Shown here in pieces: positions 8,518-18,245 of a DNA stretch of 64,000 nt. The DNA comes from Micromonospora sp. C95 (GTDB lineage Bacteria > Actinomycetota > Actinomycetes > Mycobacteriales > Micromonosporaceae). The stretch is taken from positions 124,001-188,000 of the forward strand of contig NZ_JAGPXT010000005.1 in NCBI RefSeq assembly GCF_018070465.1, written 5' to 3'. The notes beneath the pieces are model-generated. The model was given only the letters and a program-made list of their open reading frames with translations, did no database searches and was not told the DNA's origin. Made by a program: the position numbers and the translations under genes. Positions within the stretch are counted from its first letter, which is position 1. The number at the start of each line of letters is the position of its first letter.

Positions 8518-9969
8518 GTGAGCATCTCCCGATCGACCCCGTCCCGGGCGGGCACCGGCTCGCGAAGCCGGGCCGCCGCTCGCGAGCCCCGGCCCGCGTA
8601 CGAGTGCGACGCCTGCGGGCATCAGCCGCCGAAATGGGTGGGCCGCTGTCCCGAGTGCGGCGAGTGGGGCTCCGTGGTCGAGTGCACGGTCACCGGTCCG
8701 ACCGTCTCGGGCCGCGTGGTCAGTTCCCGGATGCCCGCCGAGCCGGCCCGGCCCATCGCCACCATCAGCGCGGCACCTGCCCGGGCCCGACCGACCGGGG
8801 TCGGCGAGTTGGACCGGGTCCTCGGTGGCGGCCTGGTGCCCGGTGCCGTGGTGCTGCTCGCCGGGGAACCGGGGGTGGGCAAGTCCACCCTGCTGCTCGA
8901 CGTCGCCCAGCAGTGGGCGGCCGGAGCCGGCAGCCCGTCACTGGTGGTCAGCGGTGAGGAGTCGGTCAGCCAGGTGCGGCTGAGGGCGGAGCGGATGGGC
9001 ACGCTGCACGATCAGCTCTTCCTCGCCGCCGAGAGTGACCTCGCGGCGGTGCTCGGTCACCTCGACGCGGTCAAGCCCGGCCTGCTCGTCCTCGACTCGG
9101 TGCAGACCATCTCCACCACCGGCACCGAGGGCGTACCGGGCGGGGTGACCCAGGTCCGGGCGGTCACCGCCGCCCTGGTCGCGGTCGCCAAGGAACGCGG
9201 CGTCGCCACCGTGCTCGTCGGCCACGTCACCAAGGATGGCCAGGTCGCCGGTCCTCGGGTGCTCGAGCATCTGGTCGACGTGGTGCTGCACTTCGAGGGC
9301 GACAAGCACTCGTCGCTGCGGATGGTGCGTGGGGTCAAGAACCGGTTCGGCGCCGCCGACGAGGTCGGCTGCTTCGAGATGCACGAGGGCGGCATCAGCA
9401 GCCTCGCCGACCCCTCCGGGCTGTTCCTGACCCGATACTCCGAGCCGGTCCCGGGCACCTGCGTGACGGTGGCGATGGAGGGGCGTCGGGCACTGCTCAC
9501 CGAGGTGCAGGCGCTGATCGGGGCCACCGTGGCCGGCTCGCCCCGGCGTACCGTCTCCGGGCTGGACTCCGCCCGGCTGGCGATGGTGCTGGCGGTGCTC
9601 CAGCGCCGTACCGAACGGCTCACCCTGCACGACCGGGAGGTCTTCGCGGCCACTGTGGGTGGCATCCGGGTGGTGGAACCCGCCGCCGACCTCGCGGTCG
9701 CCCTCGCCGTCGCCTCCGGCGGGCTCAACCTGGCGATCGCACCGCACCTGGTGGCGATCGGTGAGGTCGGCCTCACCGGCGAGGTGCGGCGGGTGGGCGC
9801 GGTACCGCGCCGACTGGCTGAGGCGGCCCGGCTCGGTTTCCGGCTGGCCCTCGTGCCGCCCGGCTGCGGGCCCACCAGCACCGGTGCCGGGCCGGAGCAG
9901 ATGCGCGTGATCGAGGTCACCGACGTCCGTTCGGCGTTGCAGGCCGCGGCGCGGGCGTCGGCGGAGTGA
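8518..9969 (+). CDS. radA: DNA repair protein RadA (Sms)
   Basis: RadA is a RecA-like helicase that drives branch migration in recombination. The protein begins with a C4 zinc finger (CDACGHQPPKWVGRCPECGEW), then Walker A GEPGVGKST, Walker B LLVLDS, the RadA-specific KNRFG motif in RGVKNRFGAADEVG, and a Lon-like C-terminal domain. GTG 8518 gives 483 aa; an in-frame ATG at 8473 would add 15 residues and neither has a strong ribosome site. It lies immediately before disA, a pairing conserved in Actinobacteria and Firmicutes, where RadA is reported to limit DisA activity. Confidence 0.95.
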   Translation: MSISRSTPSRAGTGSRSRAAAREPRPAYECDACGHQPPKWVGRCPECGEWGSVVECTVTGPTVSGRVVSSRMPAEPARPIATISAAPARARPTGVGELDRVLGGGLVPGAVVLLAGEPGVGKSTLLLDVAQQWAAGAGSPSLVVSGEESVSQVRLRAERMGTLHDQLFLAAESDLAAVLGHLDAVKPGLLVLDSVQTISTTGTEGVPGGVTQVRAVTAALVAVAKERGVATVLVGHVTKDGQVAGPRVLEHLVDVVLHFEGDKHSSLRMVRGVKNRFGAADEVGCFEMHEGGISSLADPSGLFLTRYSEPVPGTCVTVAMEGRRALLTEVQALIGATVAGSPRRTVSGLDSARLAMVLAVLQRRTERLTLHDREVFAATVGGIRVVEPAADLAVALAVASGGLNLAIAPHLVAIGEVGLTGEVRRVGAVPRRLAEAARLGFRLALVPPGCGPTSTGAGPEQMRVIEVTDVRSALQAAARASAE

Positions 9970-10054
9970 GCCGTCCAACGGGCGGGTCGGGCAGGGTGGG
10001 CGGAATCGTGACACATCACAGTAACCACAAGAGCACCCACCGCAGGGCAGTCCG

Positions 10055-10060
10055 TAGACT
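10055..10060 (+). promoter_or_regulatory. -10 element for leaderless disA transcript
   Basis: TAGACT at 10055-10060 ends six bases before GTG 10067, which places the expected transcription start on the G of that codon. No Shine-Dalgarno sequence precedes it. A GTGA-CACA-TCAC palindrome at 10008-10019 lies about 50 bp upstream and could be an operator. Confidence 0.45.
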
Positions 10061-10066
10061 GTGCCA

Positions 10067-11245
10067 GTGCCGATCGACCGCGATACCACCAAGCCAGCCG
10101 GCGCGACGCCCCACGCCCGCACCGCTGGCGTGGGCTCGCCCGCCCGACCCATCAGCGTGAGCGTGACCGGGGGCGGCGTCGCCGGTGACCCGCTGCGCGC
10201 GAACCTGGCCCTGATGGCACCCGGCACCGCGCTGCGCGACGGGTTGGAGCGGATCCTGCGGGGTCGGACGGGTGCGCTTATCGTCCTCGGCTACGACAAG
10301 GTGGTCGAGGGGCTCTGCACGGGCGGCTTTCCGCTTGACGTCGAGTTCTCCGCGACCCGGGTCCGGGAGCTCTGCAAGATGGACGGCGCGGTCGTGCTCT
10401 CCAGCGACGGCACCCGGATCGTGCGGGCGGCCGTGCACCTGATGCCCGATCCCACCATCCCGACCGAGGAGTCCGGCACCCGGCACCGCACCGCGGAGCG
10501 GGTCGCCCGGCAGACCGGCTACCCGGTCATCTCGGTCAGCCAGTCGATGCGCATCATCAGCCTCTACGTCAACGGTCAGCGGCACGTGCTCGACGACTCG
10601 GCGGCGATCCTGTCCCGGGCGAATCAGGCGCTCGCCACGCTGGAGCGGTACAAGCTCCGCCTCGACGAGGTGTCCGGCACGCTCTCCGCCCTGGAGATCG
10701 AGGACCTGGTCACCGTGCGGGACGCGGTGGCCGTGGTGCAGCGGCTGGAGATGGTCCGCCGGATCGCCGACGAGATCGCCGGTTACGTGGTCGAGCTGGG
10801 CACCGACGGGCGGTTGCTGGCCCTTCAGCTTGACGAGTTGATGGCCGGCGTGGACGCCGATCGCACCCTCGTCATCCGGGACTATCTGCCCACCGGTCGC
10901 AAGCCCCGGACCCTCGACGAGGCGCTCGTCGAGCTGGATCTGCTGAGCGCCACCGAGCTGATCGACCTGGTCTCGGTCGCCAAGGCGATCGGCTATCCGG
11001 CCGCCTCGGACGCGCTGGACGCGGCGGTCAGCCCGCGCGGCTTCCGGCTGCTGGCCAAGGTGCCCCGCCTTCCGGTGGCCGTGGTCGACCGGCTGGTGGT
11101 GCACTTCGGCAGTCTGCAACGGCTGCTGGGTGCCACAGTGGAGGACCTGCAGGCGGTCGACGGCGTCGGTGACGCGCGGGCCCGCGGCGTACGCGAGGGG
11201 CTGTCGCGGCTGGCCGAGGCGTCCATCCTGGAACGCTACGTCTAG
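10067..11245 (+). CDS. disA: DNA integrity scanning diadenylate cyclase
   Basis: DisA condenses two ATP into the second messenger c-di-AMP and pauses on branched DNA. The N-terminal DAC domain shows the catalytic DGA (in CKMDGAVV, about residues 106-108) and RHR (in [11 protein letters not shown], about 139-141). A helical linker follows, then a C-terminal helix-hairpin-helix domain ([20 protein letters not shown]) that binds DNA. GTG 10067 is preferred because a -10 box lies exactly at leaderless spacing; GTG 10061 would add two residues. It follows radA by about 100 bp. Its product may act on cell-wall hydrolases and osmolyte uptake; candidates of both types lie in this window, but no direct link is visible. 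Confidence 0.95.
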   Translation: MPIDRDTTKPAGATPHARTAGVGSPARPISVSVTGGGVAGDPLRANLALMAPGTALRDGLERILRGRTGALIVLGYDKVVEGLCTGGFPLDVEFSATRVRELCKMDGAVVLSSDGTRIVRAAVHLMPDPTIPTEESGTRHRTAERVARQTGYPVISVSQSMRIISLYVNGQRHVLDDSAAILSRANQALATLERYKLRLDEVSGTLSALEIEDLVTVRDAVAVVQRLEMVRRIADEIAGYVVELGTDGRLLALQLDELMAGVDADRTLVIRDYLPTGRKPRTLDEALVELDLLSATELIDLVSVAKAIGYPAASDALDAAVSPRGFRLLAKVPRLPVAVVDRLVVHFGSLQRLLGATVEDLQAVDGVGDARARGVREGLSRLAEASILERYV

Positions 11246-11309
11246 GCTGCGCCGCACCCGAGCGAGCCGGCGTCCCGTCGAGCGTCCGCCAGGGCGGGCT
11301 CAACGCCGC

Positions 11310-12053
11310 CTAGTTGAGGACGAGCTTCGCGGGTTGGCTCAGCTTGGTGCCCACCCGGGCGAAGACCTCGTATCTTCCGGCCGGCACGACTGGCCCGTTC
11401 GCCACCCCGTTGGCGCACCGGCTGCTGTCCCTGCCGTTCCAGTTGACCTGGTAGGAGCGTTCGAAGCCCGGGGTGAAGGACTGCACGTCCGACCCGGCGG
11501 CCGTGCCGCAGGTGTCCGAGGACCAGACCACCTCGGCACCGGCCTTGATGTACAACTCCTGGGCGGTCGCGCCGACGTCTCGGCTGCACGTCCGGTCGGA
11601 CCTGTTACGGATCTTCAAGCTCAGGTCGACGGACGCCCCCGAGGCGGCCTGTGCCGGCAGCGCCACGGCGGTCACCGAGAGTTCGGTGTCCGCACAGTTG
11701 CCCTCGTCCGCGATCGGATTGGCCGCCGGTGGGTCGTTGCTGAGGCTCGGTTCGTTCTCCGGCTCGTCCTCCGCGTCTGCGGTCTCGCCCTCGCCGTCTG
11801 GATTGGCCGGGTCGGCCCCGGCGTCACCGGACGGGGGCGAACCGGTCTGCGGGGTCAGCACCGAGCCGGTCGGATCCGGCGTGCCGGTCGCCACGCCCGG
11901 CTCGGGCTTGCCGTCGCCGGTCGCATCGTTGCCCCCGGTGGGCCCGTTGCACGAGTAGAACAGGACAATCAGGAAAAGCAGCACCGCACCGAGCACGACG
12001 GCGCGACGCCGCCAGTACACGGTGGGAGGCAGGGGGCCGACCGTCAGACGCAT
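11310..12053 (-). CDS. Membrane-anchored protein with disordered linker and beta-sandwich domain
   Basis: ATG 12053 follows GTGGGG by about 6 nt and gives 247 aa. After a short basic head one membrane segment (VVLGAVLLFLIVLFYSC, about residues 18-34) is followed by about 75 residues rich in Gly, Pro, Asp and Glu, then a compact C-terminal domain from about residue 120 with four or more Cys and Ig-like strands (SVDLSLKIRNRSDRTC, GRYEVFARVG). That tail pattern resembles the substrate-free beta-sandwich domains common in actinobacterial secreted proteins. Function is unknown. It converges with disA across 64 bp. Confidence 0.65.
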   Translation of the reverse strand: MRLTVGPLPPTVYWRRRAVVLGAVLLFLIVLFYSCNGPTGGNDATGDGKPEPGVATGTPDPTGSVLTPQTGSPPSGDAGADPANPDGEGETADAEDEPENEPSLSNDPPAANPIADEGNCADTELSVTAVALPAQAASGASVDLSLKIRNRSDRTCSRDVGATAQELYIKAGAEVVWSSDTCGTAAGSDVQSFTPGFERSYQVNWNGRDSSRCANGVANGPVVPAGRYEVFARVGTKLSQPAKLVLN

Positions 12054-12189
12054 GATGACCCCACCGTAGCGGCGGCGGGTGTGGCGCACAGCAGCGACGC
12101 GCCGGGGCTGCCCGGTCCCATCGGATCCGACCCTCCATTCACGACGGTTCGCCCGGCGACGGTCACTCAGGGCGACCGTCCGGCCCGGC

Positions 12190-12783
12190 TCAGAGGTATA
12201 CCTTGCGCTGGTAGATCGCGTGTGCACCGGCCACCCGATCCAGAAACAGCAGGCCGGCGCAGTGGTCGATCTCGTGTTGCAGTGCGCGGGCCTCGAAACC
12301 GTCCGTCACCAGGCGTACGCTCTCACCACTACCGGGCAGCGCACCCTCCACCACCAGCCGGGTCGCACGCTTCACGTCACCGGTCAGGTCCGGCACCGAC
12401 ATGCACCCTTCCCGACCTGCCTTCCACCGGGTGGCCTCGACCACCCTGGCGTTGCAGAGCACGAAGACGCCGTGCCCGGTAACCGTCTTGGGATGCCCGG
12501 TGACGTCCACCGCGAAGATCTGCGCGCTCACCCCGACCTGTGGTGCGGCCAGGCCCACACAGCCCGGCGACACCCGCATGGTCGCGATCAGGTCGGCGGC
12601 CAGTTGCACCGTCTCACCGGCGGTCGGGTCGACCTCGCCTCCCGGCCGGCTGAGCACCGGAGCCGGGGCGGAGACCACCGGAATGACGCGGCCGGTGCCG
12701 ACTGTCTCGGGAACCCAGTCACCAAGGCCCACGTATGCGTCGGCCTGCGCGTCCAGGTTGCCCGCGTCCGATGCGCCGCTCAC
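12190..12783 (-). CDS. def: Peptide deformylase
   Basis: Def removes the formyl group from nascent proteins. All three metal-site motifs are present in the 197-aa protein: GCVGLAAPQVG (about residues 74-84), EGCMSVP with the metal ligand Cys127, and HEIDH (170-174). A roughly 25-residue acidic N-terminal extension precedes the usual core. The start GTG 12783 overlaps the stop of the upstream ACT gene as GTGA, so translation is likely coupled. Actinobacteria often have several def copies; this one is not next to fmt. Confidence 0.95.
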   Translation of the reverse strand: MSGASDAGNLDAQADAYVGLGDWVPETVGTGRVIPVVSAPAPVLSRPGGEVDPTAGETVQLAADLIATMRVSPGCVGLAAPQVGVSAQIFAVDVTGHPKTVTGHGVFVLCNARVVEATRWKAGREGCMSVPDLTGDVKRATRLVVEGALPGSGESVRLVTDGFEARALQHEIDHCAGLLFLDRVAGAHAIYQRKVYL

Positions 12784-13292
12784 AGCACGTCCGGTTCGGC
12801 GGGTCGGAGAGTCACCTCGACACCGAGACCGGCGGCCGCCTCCGCCAGTCGGCCGGTGAGCGCGTCGGCCGTACCCGGGGGCAGTTCCACCTCGGCCACC
12901 ACCACGTACAGCGTCCCCGCCAGGCGGGTGCTCAGATCGGTGACATTGCCGCCGGCCTCGGCCAGCGCCCGGGTCATCGCGGCCACGATGCCCATCCGGT
13001 CGGCGCCGTGCACCGCCATCACGTACGGTTCGCCGGCGGGCGCCGTCTCACCGTCCGGCGTCACGGCGCGTACCGTCGCCAGCAGTTGGCCGTCGGCGGC
13101 CAGCGCCGCCAGCGCGGTCTCGACCTCGGCGGCGGCCGGGCCGACGCAGATCAGGGTCATCGCGAAATGTCCCCGCAGACGGGTCATGGTGCTGTCGGTG
13201 AGGTTGGCTCCGAGCCGGGCGAGCACCTCGGCGACGTCAGCCACGATGCCGGGCCGGTCCCGGCCGATGACGGTGATCGCAAGCTCGTTCAT
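12780..13292 (-). CDS. Tandem ACT-domain protein (GcvR-like)
   Basis: The 170-aa protein consists of two ACT domains: the first starts LAITVIGRDRPGIVADVAEVL (residues about 4-24), the second YVMAVHGADRMGIVAAMTRAL (about 89-109), each with the Gly-Ile turn where amino-acid ligands bind. This is the GcvR/ACT-only arrangement, which usually senses an amino acid and regulates a partner enzyme or regulator; the ligand here is not evident. The gene is translationally coupled to def through a GTGA overlap, and is divergent from mutY with a 95-bp gap. Confidence 0.85.
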   Translation of the reverse strand: MNELAITVIGRDRPGIVADVAEVLARLGANLTDSTMTRLRGHFAMTLICVGPAAAEVETALAALAADGQLLATVRAVTPDGETAPAGEPYVMAVHGADRMGIVAAMTRALAEAGGNVTDLSTRLAGTLYVVVAEVELPPGTADALTGRLAEAAAGLGVEVTLRPAEPDVL

Positions 13293-13387
13293 CCGGGCAT
13301 TCTGCCCGATCGGCCGGCGTCGTCGGTGTCGGCCCGCCCGACCGCCCGAACGGCGGGACCGGGGCGCGTGACATCATCGGCGACGCG

Positions 13388-14290
13388 ATGACAGAACCCA
13401 CCTTCGCCGGCCGGGTGAGCCGGTGGTACGAACAGCACGCGCGGGACCTGCCCTGGCGCAGGCCCGAGGCGGGGCCCTGGGCGATCCTGGTCAGCGAGGT
13501 CATGCTTCAGCAGACCCCGGTCGCGCGGGTGCTGCCCGCCTGGCAGGCGTGGCTGGAGCGCTGGCCGACGCCCGCCGCGCTGGCCGGGTCGAGCCCGGCC
13601 GAGGCGATCCGCATGTGGGGACGGCTCGGCTATCCCCGCCGCGCGGTCCGGCTGCACGAGTGCTCGGTGGCCATCGTGGAGCGACACGGCGGTGCGGTGC
13701 CGGACCGGCTGGAACAGTTGCTCGCTCTGCCCGGCGTCGGCACCTACACCGCCCGGGCGGTCGCCGCCTTCGCGTACGGCCAGCGTCACCCGGTGGTCGA
13801 CACGAACGTGCGCCGGGTGGTCTGTCGGGCGGTGGCCGGAGAACCGGATGCCGGCCCGACCACCCGCCCCGCCGATCTGGTCGCCACCGAGGAACTGCTG
13901 CCCGCCGAACCGGCCGCGGCCGCCCTGGCCAGCGCCGCCTTCATGGAGTTGGGCGCGGTCGTGTGCACCGCCCGGTCGCCTCGCTGCGGGGTGTGCCCAG
14001 TCGAGTCGACCTGCGCCTGGCGGGCCTCGGGCCGCCCGGCTCCAGCCGGTCCGACCCGCCGCCCGCAACGGTACGCGGGCACCGACCGCCAGGTACGCGG
14101 GCTGCTGCTCGGCGTGCTCCGGGAGGCCAGCGGGCCGGTGCCACACCAACGCCTGGACCAGGTGTGGGCCGACGACGTACAGCGGGCGCGGGCACTCGCC
14201 GGGCTGGTCGGCGACGGTCTGGTCGAGCCGATCGGTGCGACGTCGTTCCGGTTGGTCGGAGACGGCCCGCCCGCACCGGTGGCCAGCTGA
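13388..14290 (+). CDS. mutY: A/G-specific adenine DNA glycosylase
   Basis: MutY removes adenine paired with 8-oxoguanine. The 300-aa protein has the catalytic Glu37 in SEVMLQQT, the helix-hairpin-helix LPGVGTYTARA (about residues 113-123) with Asp137 in VVDTNVRR, and a C-terminal 4Fe-4S ligand set Cys192, Cys199, Cys202 and Cys208 (C-x6-C-x2-C-x5-C). The tail after residue 225 is short, as in other actinobacterial MutY, so the NUDIX-like 8-oxoG recognition domain is reduced to a small winged-helix-like segment. It is followed by a perfect hairpin. It lies in the disA/radA neighbourhood, as in many relatives. Confidence 0.94.
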   Translation: MTEPTFAGRVSRWYEQHARDLPWRRPEAGPWAILVSEVMLQQTPVARVLPAWQAWLERWPTPAALAGSSPAEAIRMWGRLGYPRRAVRLHECSVAIVERHGGAVPDRLEQLLALPGVGTYTARAVAAFAYGQRHPVVDTNVRRVVCRAVAGEPDAGPTTRPADLVATEELLPAEPAAAALASAAFMELGAVVCTARSPRCGVCPVESTCAWRASGRPAPAGPTRRPQRYAGTDRQVRGLLLGVLREASGPVPHQRLDQVWADDVQRARALAGLVGDGLVEPIGATSFRLVGDGPPAPVAS

Positions 14291-14300
14291 GAACACGTTC

Positions 14301-14330
14301 GAGGGCCGGCCCCGATCGGGGCCGGCCCTC
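14301..14330. terminator. Bidirectional hairpin terminator
   Basis: A perfect 13-bp stem (14301-14313 with 14318-14330) closes a GATC loop between the convergent mutY and C39-peptidase genes. There is no T-run on either side, which is common for actinobacterial terminators. Confidence 0.75.
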
Positions 14331-14347
14331 AGTGTCGGGCAGGTGGA

Positions 14348-14998
14348 TCAGGCGGAATAGCCTCGGCTGGCGATCCAGTCGGCCAGCGCGTCGGTGCTGA
14401 TCCAGTACTCGGCCCGGGCGGCGTCGGCCGAGTCGGCGATCTTCATCTGGTCGCCGCCGTCGCGGTAGCCGGTCACCGCGATGTAGTGGCCGCCGTCGAA
14501 GGTGTGGCTGCCCCCGTCGAGGTCGGTGGCGGTGCCCACCACGTTCGCCACGACGCCCCGCCCGCTGTCGACGGCGCGGACGACGTCTTCCCGCAGCCGG
14601 TCGGTCTCGGCCCGGTCGGCGGCCTGACCGGGAATCTCCACCGTGCGGTAGACGTCCTCGCCGGCCTTCCGGTTGAGGGCGTCGGTGATCAGAAAGGCCG
14701 AGTCGGTGCCCCGCTCGGTGGTGCCCATCTCGCGGGCCAGGTCATCCTGGGAAACGTCCTTGTTCAGGATGCTCAGGGTGTTACGCACCGCGGCCGGACC
14801 GCAGTAGTAGAAGTTGGGCTGGGCCTCGTAACGAAGCGTCAGCTGCCGCTCGCCCTTGCCGTGGCCTCGCGAGGTCACGGCGGCCAGCGGGTCGGCATTC
14901 GCCGGGGCAGCGGCGGCGCCCACCGGACCGGCGATCATCCCGCCGGCGCAGACGGCACCGGCGGCGGTCAGGGCTGCCTTACGGATCGGACCAGTCAT
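14348..14998 (-). CDS. Exported C39-family-like cysteine peptidase
   Basis: ATG 14998 with GGAAGG upstream gives 216 aa. A signal peptide is clear (basic head, then a long Ala-rich core ending near AAAAPANA, about residue 35). The mature part has the papain-like C39 layout: NFYYCGPAAVRNTL supplies the nucleophile Cys, GGHYIAVTGY the His, and KIADSADA a candidate Asp. Such secreted single-domain C39 proteins are common in Streptomyces and Micromonospora and probably cut peptides outside the cell; substrates are unknown. The gene has a long 5' region with competing RNA helices and ends at a bidirectional terminator. Confidence 0.82.
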   Translation of the reverse strand: MTGPIRKAALTAAGAVCAGGMIAGPVGAAAAPANADPLAAVTSRGHGKGERQLTLRYEAQPNFYYCGPAAVRNTLSILNKDVSQDDLAREMGTTERGTDSAFLITDALNRKAGEDVYRTVEIPGQAADRAETDRLREDVVRAVDSGRGVVANVVGTATDLDGGSHTFDGGHYIAVTGYRDGGDQMKIADSADAARAEYWISTDALADWIASRGYSA

Positions 14999-15086
14999 GA
15001 TCGTTGCCTTCCGTCTCGGGGATCGACACGACACCAGGAGATGGGAGGGTGCGGATACCGCGTCGGATGGAGGCGGGCACGGGTGC

Positions 15087-15143
15087 GCCTGCTCCGGGTC
15101 TGCAACGACCTCGGTGGGCCCGGCATTTCCGGAGCAGGCCCAC
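15087..15143 (-). promoter_or_regulatory. Mutually exclusive helices in the C39 peptidase upstream region
   Basis: Within the roughly 290-bp gap before the peptidase, an 11-bp perfect inverted repeat (15087-15097 with 15129-15139) competes with a 7-bp hairpin (15114-15120 with 15137-15143), because both use bases 15137-15139. If transcribed, the leader could switch between two folds. It does not match the ydaO c-di-AMP riboswitch consensus I know from actinobacterial cell-wall hydrolases. Confidence 0.35.
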
Positions 15144-15290
15144 TGGGGCGGCCGTCGCGGTTACTCCCCGTTACAACGACCCCCAGGAGCGGTCCATGCC
15201 CAGGCAAACCGTGACCGTCGTCACGACAATTACCCATAAAACGGACACTCGTTCATGACACGCGGATATCGCCCTCTACCCCAAAGACGG

Positions 15291-15324
15291 CGGCGGCCCG
15301 GTGGCATTCGCCACCGGGCCGCCG
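15291..15324 (-). terminator. clpC terminator
   Basis: A 14-bp perfect stem (15291-15304 with 15311-15324) closes a 6-nt loop, followed on the minus strand by TCTTT. It begins 18 bp beyond the clpC stop. Confidence 0.8.
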
Positions 15325-15341
15325 TTGCTTCGGCTGACGAC

Positions 15342-17876
15342 CTACTCGTCCGCGCCCGCAGGAGCCGTCCTGCCGCCGAGATCGGCCGGTACGGCGTCCG
15401 GCACCTCCACCGGACGGTCGGACCCCTGGAAGACGAGCTTGGACTTGTCGATGTCGTTCGGGTCGCCCTCGCAGTCCACCAACACGATCTGACCCGGGGT
15501 CAGCTCGTTGAACAGGATCCGCTCGGACAGGTTGTCCTCGATGTCGCGCTGGATGGTGCGACGCAGCGGACGCGCCCCCAGCACCGGGTCGAAGCCCTTC
15601 GCCGCCAGGTACTTCTTGGCGTTGTCGGTCAGCTCCAGGCCCATGTCCTTGTTCCGCAGCTGGGTCTCGATGCGGGAGATCATGATGTCGACGATCGACA
15701 GGATCTCGGTCTGACGCAGCTGGTGGAAGACGATGGTGTCGTCGATCCGGTTCAGGAACTCGGGCCGGAAGTGCTGCTTGAGCTCGTCGTTGACCTTCTG
15801 CTTCATCCGGTCGTAGTTGGACTCCGAGTCCTCCGACGCCTGGAAGCCCAGGGAGACCGCCTTGGCGACGTCCCGGGTGCCGAGGTTGGTGGTCAGGATG
15901 ATGACCGTGTTCTTGAAGTCCACGATCCGGCCCTGACCATCGGTGAGCCGCCCGTCCTCCAGGATCTGAAGGAGCGTGTTGAACACGTCCGGGTGAGCCT
16001 TCTCGATCTCGTCGAAGAGGACCACGCTGAACGGCCGACGCCGCACCTTCTCGGTCAGCTGCCCGCCCTCGTCGTAGCCGACGTAGCCGGGCGGGGCACC
16101 CACCAGCCGGGAGACGGTGTACCGGTCGTGGAACTCGGACATGTCCAGCTGGATCAGGGCGTCCTCGCTGCCGAACAGGAACTCCGCGAGTGCCTTCGAC
16201 AGCTCGGTCTTACCCACGCCGGACGGGCCGGCGAAGATGAACGAGCCCGACGGGCGCTTGGGGTCCTTCAGGCCGGCCCGGGTACGCCGGATCGCCTTCG
16301 AGACGGCCTTGACCGCGTCCTCCTGGCCGATGACGCGCTTGTGCAGCTCGTCCTCCATACGCAGCAGGCGCGAGGTCTCCTCCTCGGTCAGCTTGTAGAC
16401 CGGGATGCCCGTCCAGTTGCCCAGCACCTCGGCGATCTGCTCGTCGTCGACCTCGCTGACGACGTCCAGGTCACCGGCCTTCCACTCCTTCTCCCGCTGC
16501 GCCTTCTGGCCCAGCAGCTGCTTCTCCTTGTCCCGCAGCTGCGCGGCGCGCTCGAAGTCCTGCGCGTCGATCGCGGACTCCTTGTCACGGCGCACCTGGG
16601 CGATGCGCTCGTCGAAGTCGCGCAGGTCTGGCGGCGCGGTCATCCGGCGGATCCGCATCCGGGCGCCGGCCTCGTCGATGAGGTCGATCGCCTTGTCCGG
16701 CAGGAACCGGTCGGAGATGTATCGATCGGCCAGCGTCGCGGCAGCCACGAGCGCCGCGTCGGTGATGCTCACCCGGTGGTGCGCCTCGTACCGGTCTCGC
16801 AGACCCTTGAGGATCTCGATGGTGTGCGCCAGCGACGGCTCACCGACCTGGATGGGCTGGAAGCGCCGCTCCAGCGCGGCGTCCTTCTCCAGGTGCTTGC
16901 GATACTCGTCGAGCGTGGTCGCGCCGATGGTCTGCAACTCGCCACGGGCCAGCATCGGCTTGAGGATGCTCGCCGCGTCTATCGCGCCCTCGGCGGCACC
17001 CGCGCCGACGAGGGTGTGGATCTCGTCGATGAACAGGATGATGTCGCCCCGGGTGCGGATCTCCTTGAGCACCTTCTTCAGGCGCTCCTCGAAGTCACCG
17101 CGGTACCGGGAACCGGCCACCAGCGCGCCCAGGTCGAGCGTGTAGAGCTGCTTGTCCTTCAGCGTCTCGGGCACCTCGCCCTTGATGATCTTCTGAGACA
17201 GCCCCTCGACCACGGCGGTCTTGCCGACACCGGGCTCGCCGATCAGGACCGGGTTGTTCTTCGTCCGGCGGGAGAGCACCTGCATCACCCGCTCGATCTC
17301 CTTCTCGCGCCCGATGACCGGGTCGAGCTTGCCCTCCCGGGCCGCCTGGGTCAGGTTCCGGCCGAACTGGTCCAGCACCAGGCTGGTCGACGGCGCGGCC
17401 TCACCCGGCGCGGTACCCGCCGCGGCCGGCTCCTTGCCCTGGTAGCCGGAGAGCAGCTGGATCACCTGCTGGCGGACCCGGTTCAGGTCGGCACCGAGCT
17501 TGACCAGCACCTGGGCGGCGACGCCCTCGCCCTCACGGATCAGCCCGAGCAGGATGTGCTCCGTGCCGATGTAGTTGTGGCCGAGCTGCAGCGCCTCGCG
17601 CAGCGACAGCTCCAGCACCTTCTTGGCCCGCGGCGTGAACGGGATGTGCCCGCTCGGCGCCTGCTGACCCTGGCCGATGATCTCCTCCACCTGCTGGCGG
17701 ACGCCCTCCAGGGAGATCCCGAGGCTCTCCAGGGCCTTGGCCGCGACGCCCTCACCCTCGTGGATCAGGCCCAGCAGGATGTGTTCCGTACCGATGTAGT
17801 TGTGGTTGAGCATCCGGGCCTCTTCCTGGGCCAGGACGACAACCCGTCGCGCTCGGTCGGTGAACCGCTCGAACAT
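15342..17876 (-). CDS. clpC: ATP-dependent Clp protease ATP-binding subunit ClpC
   Basis: ClpC is the class I Hsp100 unfoldase that feeds ClpP; in Actinobacteria it is the major, often essential, form. From ATG 17876 (GAGGAG upstream) the 844-aa protein has the double Clp-N repeat (residues 1-150, two copies of [14 protein letters not shown]), a first AAA domain with GEPGVGKT, a UVR/coiled-coil middle domain ([20 protein letters not shown]), and a second AAA domain with GPSGVGKT followed by sensor motifs and a D2-small domain. Length is normal. It lies downstream of lsr2, with DnaA boxes in the intervening 426 bp. Confidence 0.97.
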   Translation of the reverse strand: MFERFTDRARRVVVLAQEEARMLNHNYIGTEHILLGLIHEGEGVAAKALESLGISLEGVRQQVEEIIGQGQQAPSGHIPFTPRAKKVLELSLREALQLGHNYIGTEHILLGLIREGEGVAAQVLVKLGADLNRVRQQVIQLLSGYQGKEPAAAGTAPGEAAPSTSLVLDQFGRNLTQAAREGKLDPVIGREKEIERVMQVLSRRTKNNPVLIGEPGVGKTAVVEGLSQKIIKGEVPETLKDKQLYTLDLGALVAGSRYRGDFEERLKKVLKEIRTRGDIILFIDEIHTLVGAGAAEGAIDAASILKPMLARGELQTIGATTLDEYRKHLEKDAALERRFQPIQVGEPSLAHTIEILKGLRDRYEAHHRVSITDAALVAAATLADRYISDRFLPDKAIDLIDEAGARMRIRRMTAPPDLRDFDERIAQVRRDKESAIDAQDFERAAQLRDKEKQLLGQKAQREKEWKAGDLDVVSEVDDEQIAEVLGNWTGIPVYKLTEEETSRLLRMEDELHKRVIGQEDAVKAVSKAIRRTRAGLKDPKRPSGSFIFAGPSGVGKTELSKALAEFLFGSEDALIQLDMSEFHDRYTVSRLVGAPPGYVGYDEGGQLTEKVRRRPFSVVLFDEIEKAHPDVFNTLLQILEDGRLTDGQGRIVDFKNTVIILTTNLGTRDVAKAVSLGFQASEDSESNYDRMKQKVNDELKQHFRPEFLNRIDDTIVFHQLRQTEILSIVDIMISRIETQLRNKDMGLELTDNAKKYLAAKGFDPVLGARPLRRTIQRDIEDNLSERILFNELTPGQIVLVDCEGDPNDIDKSKLVFQGSDRPVEVPDAVPADLGGRTAPAGADE

Positions 17877-18172
17877 GCCCTCGTGCTCCTCACGTGCCGT
17901 GCGCACTCGATCTTGGTGGTCAAGACTCTCGGCGGGGCCGGATACACGGGCGCCCGGGACGGACGTCCGTGCCTCATTACTCTATCGCCGCGAGCCGACT
18001 CGGCTGACCTCGTGTGTCTGCGTCGTGGGCCCGGTACGCGTCGTTTTGCACAACCATCCACGCTCAACGGGTGTTCCGGGCATGGTCTGTGTACGCGCAG
18101 AGCGAAATTCGGCCCGGTCGCCGGGACCGCCGGGAACGCCGCACGGGGGCGCCCCGACCGGGGACGGCACCA

Positions 18173-18212
18173 TCCACAGGTTGTGGACAAGACATCCACC
18201 GGCTGTGGACAA
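18173..18212. promoter_or_regulatory. Cluster of DnaA boxes between lsr2 and clpC
   Basis: Two identical copies of TGTGGACAA (18182-18190 and 18204-18212), the complement of the actinobacterial DnaA box TTGTCCACA, are spaced 22 bp apart, about two helical turns. A third weaker site in opposite orientation starts at 18173 (ATCCACAG). They lie roughly 300 bp upstream of clpC and 90 bp downstream of lsr2. The rest of the 17877-18302 gap contains the lsr2 terminator but no gene I can support. Confidence 0.6.
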
Positions 18213-18245
18213 CGCGCGGTACGCCCCGAAAAGTCCCGCCGACGC

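Noticed and set aside
10008..10019. CRP-type operator (GTGA-N4-TCAC) upstream of disA
   Set aside because: CRP sites have a 6-bp spacer; with four bases this cannot be assigned, so it is only noted under the disA promoter.
15001..15240. ydaO-type c-di-AMP riboswitch before the C39 peptidase
   Set aside because: Expected because disA is nearby and wall enzymes often carry it, but the conserved motif blocks of that riboswitch are not visible.
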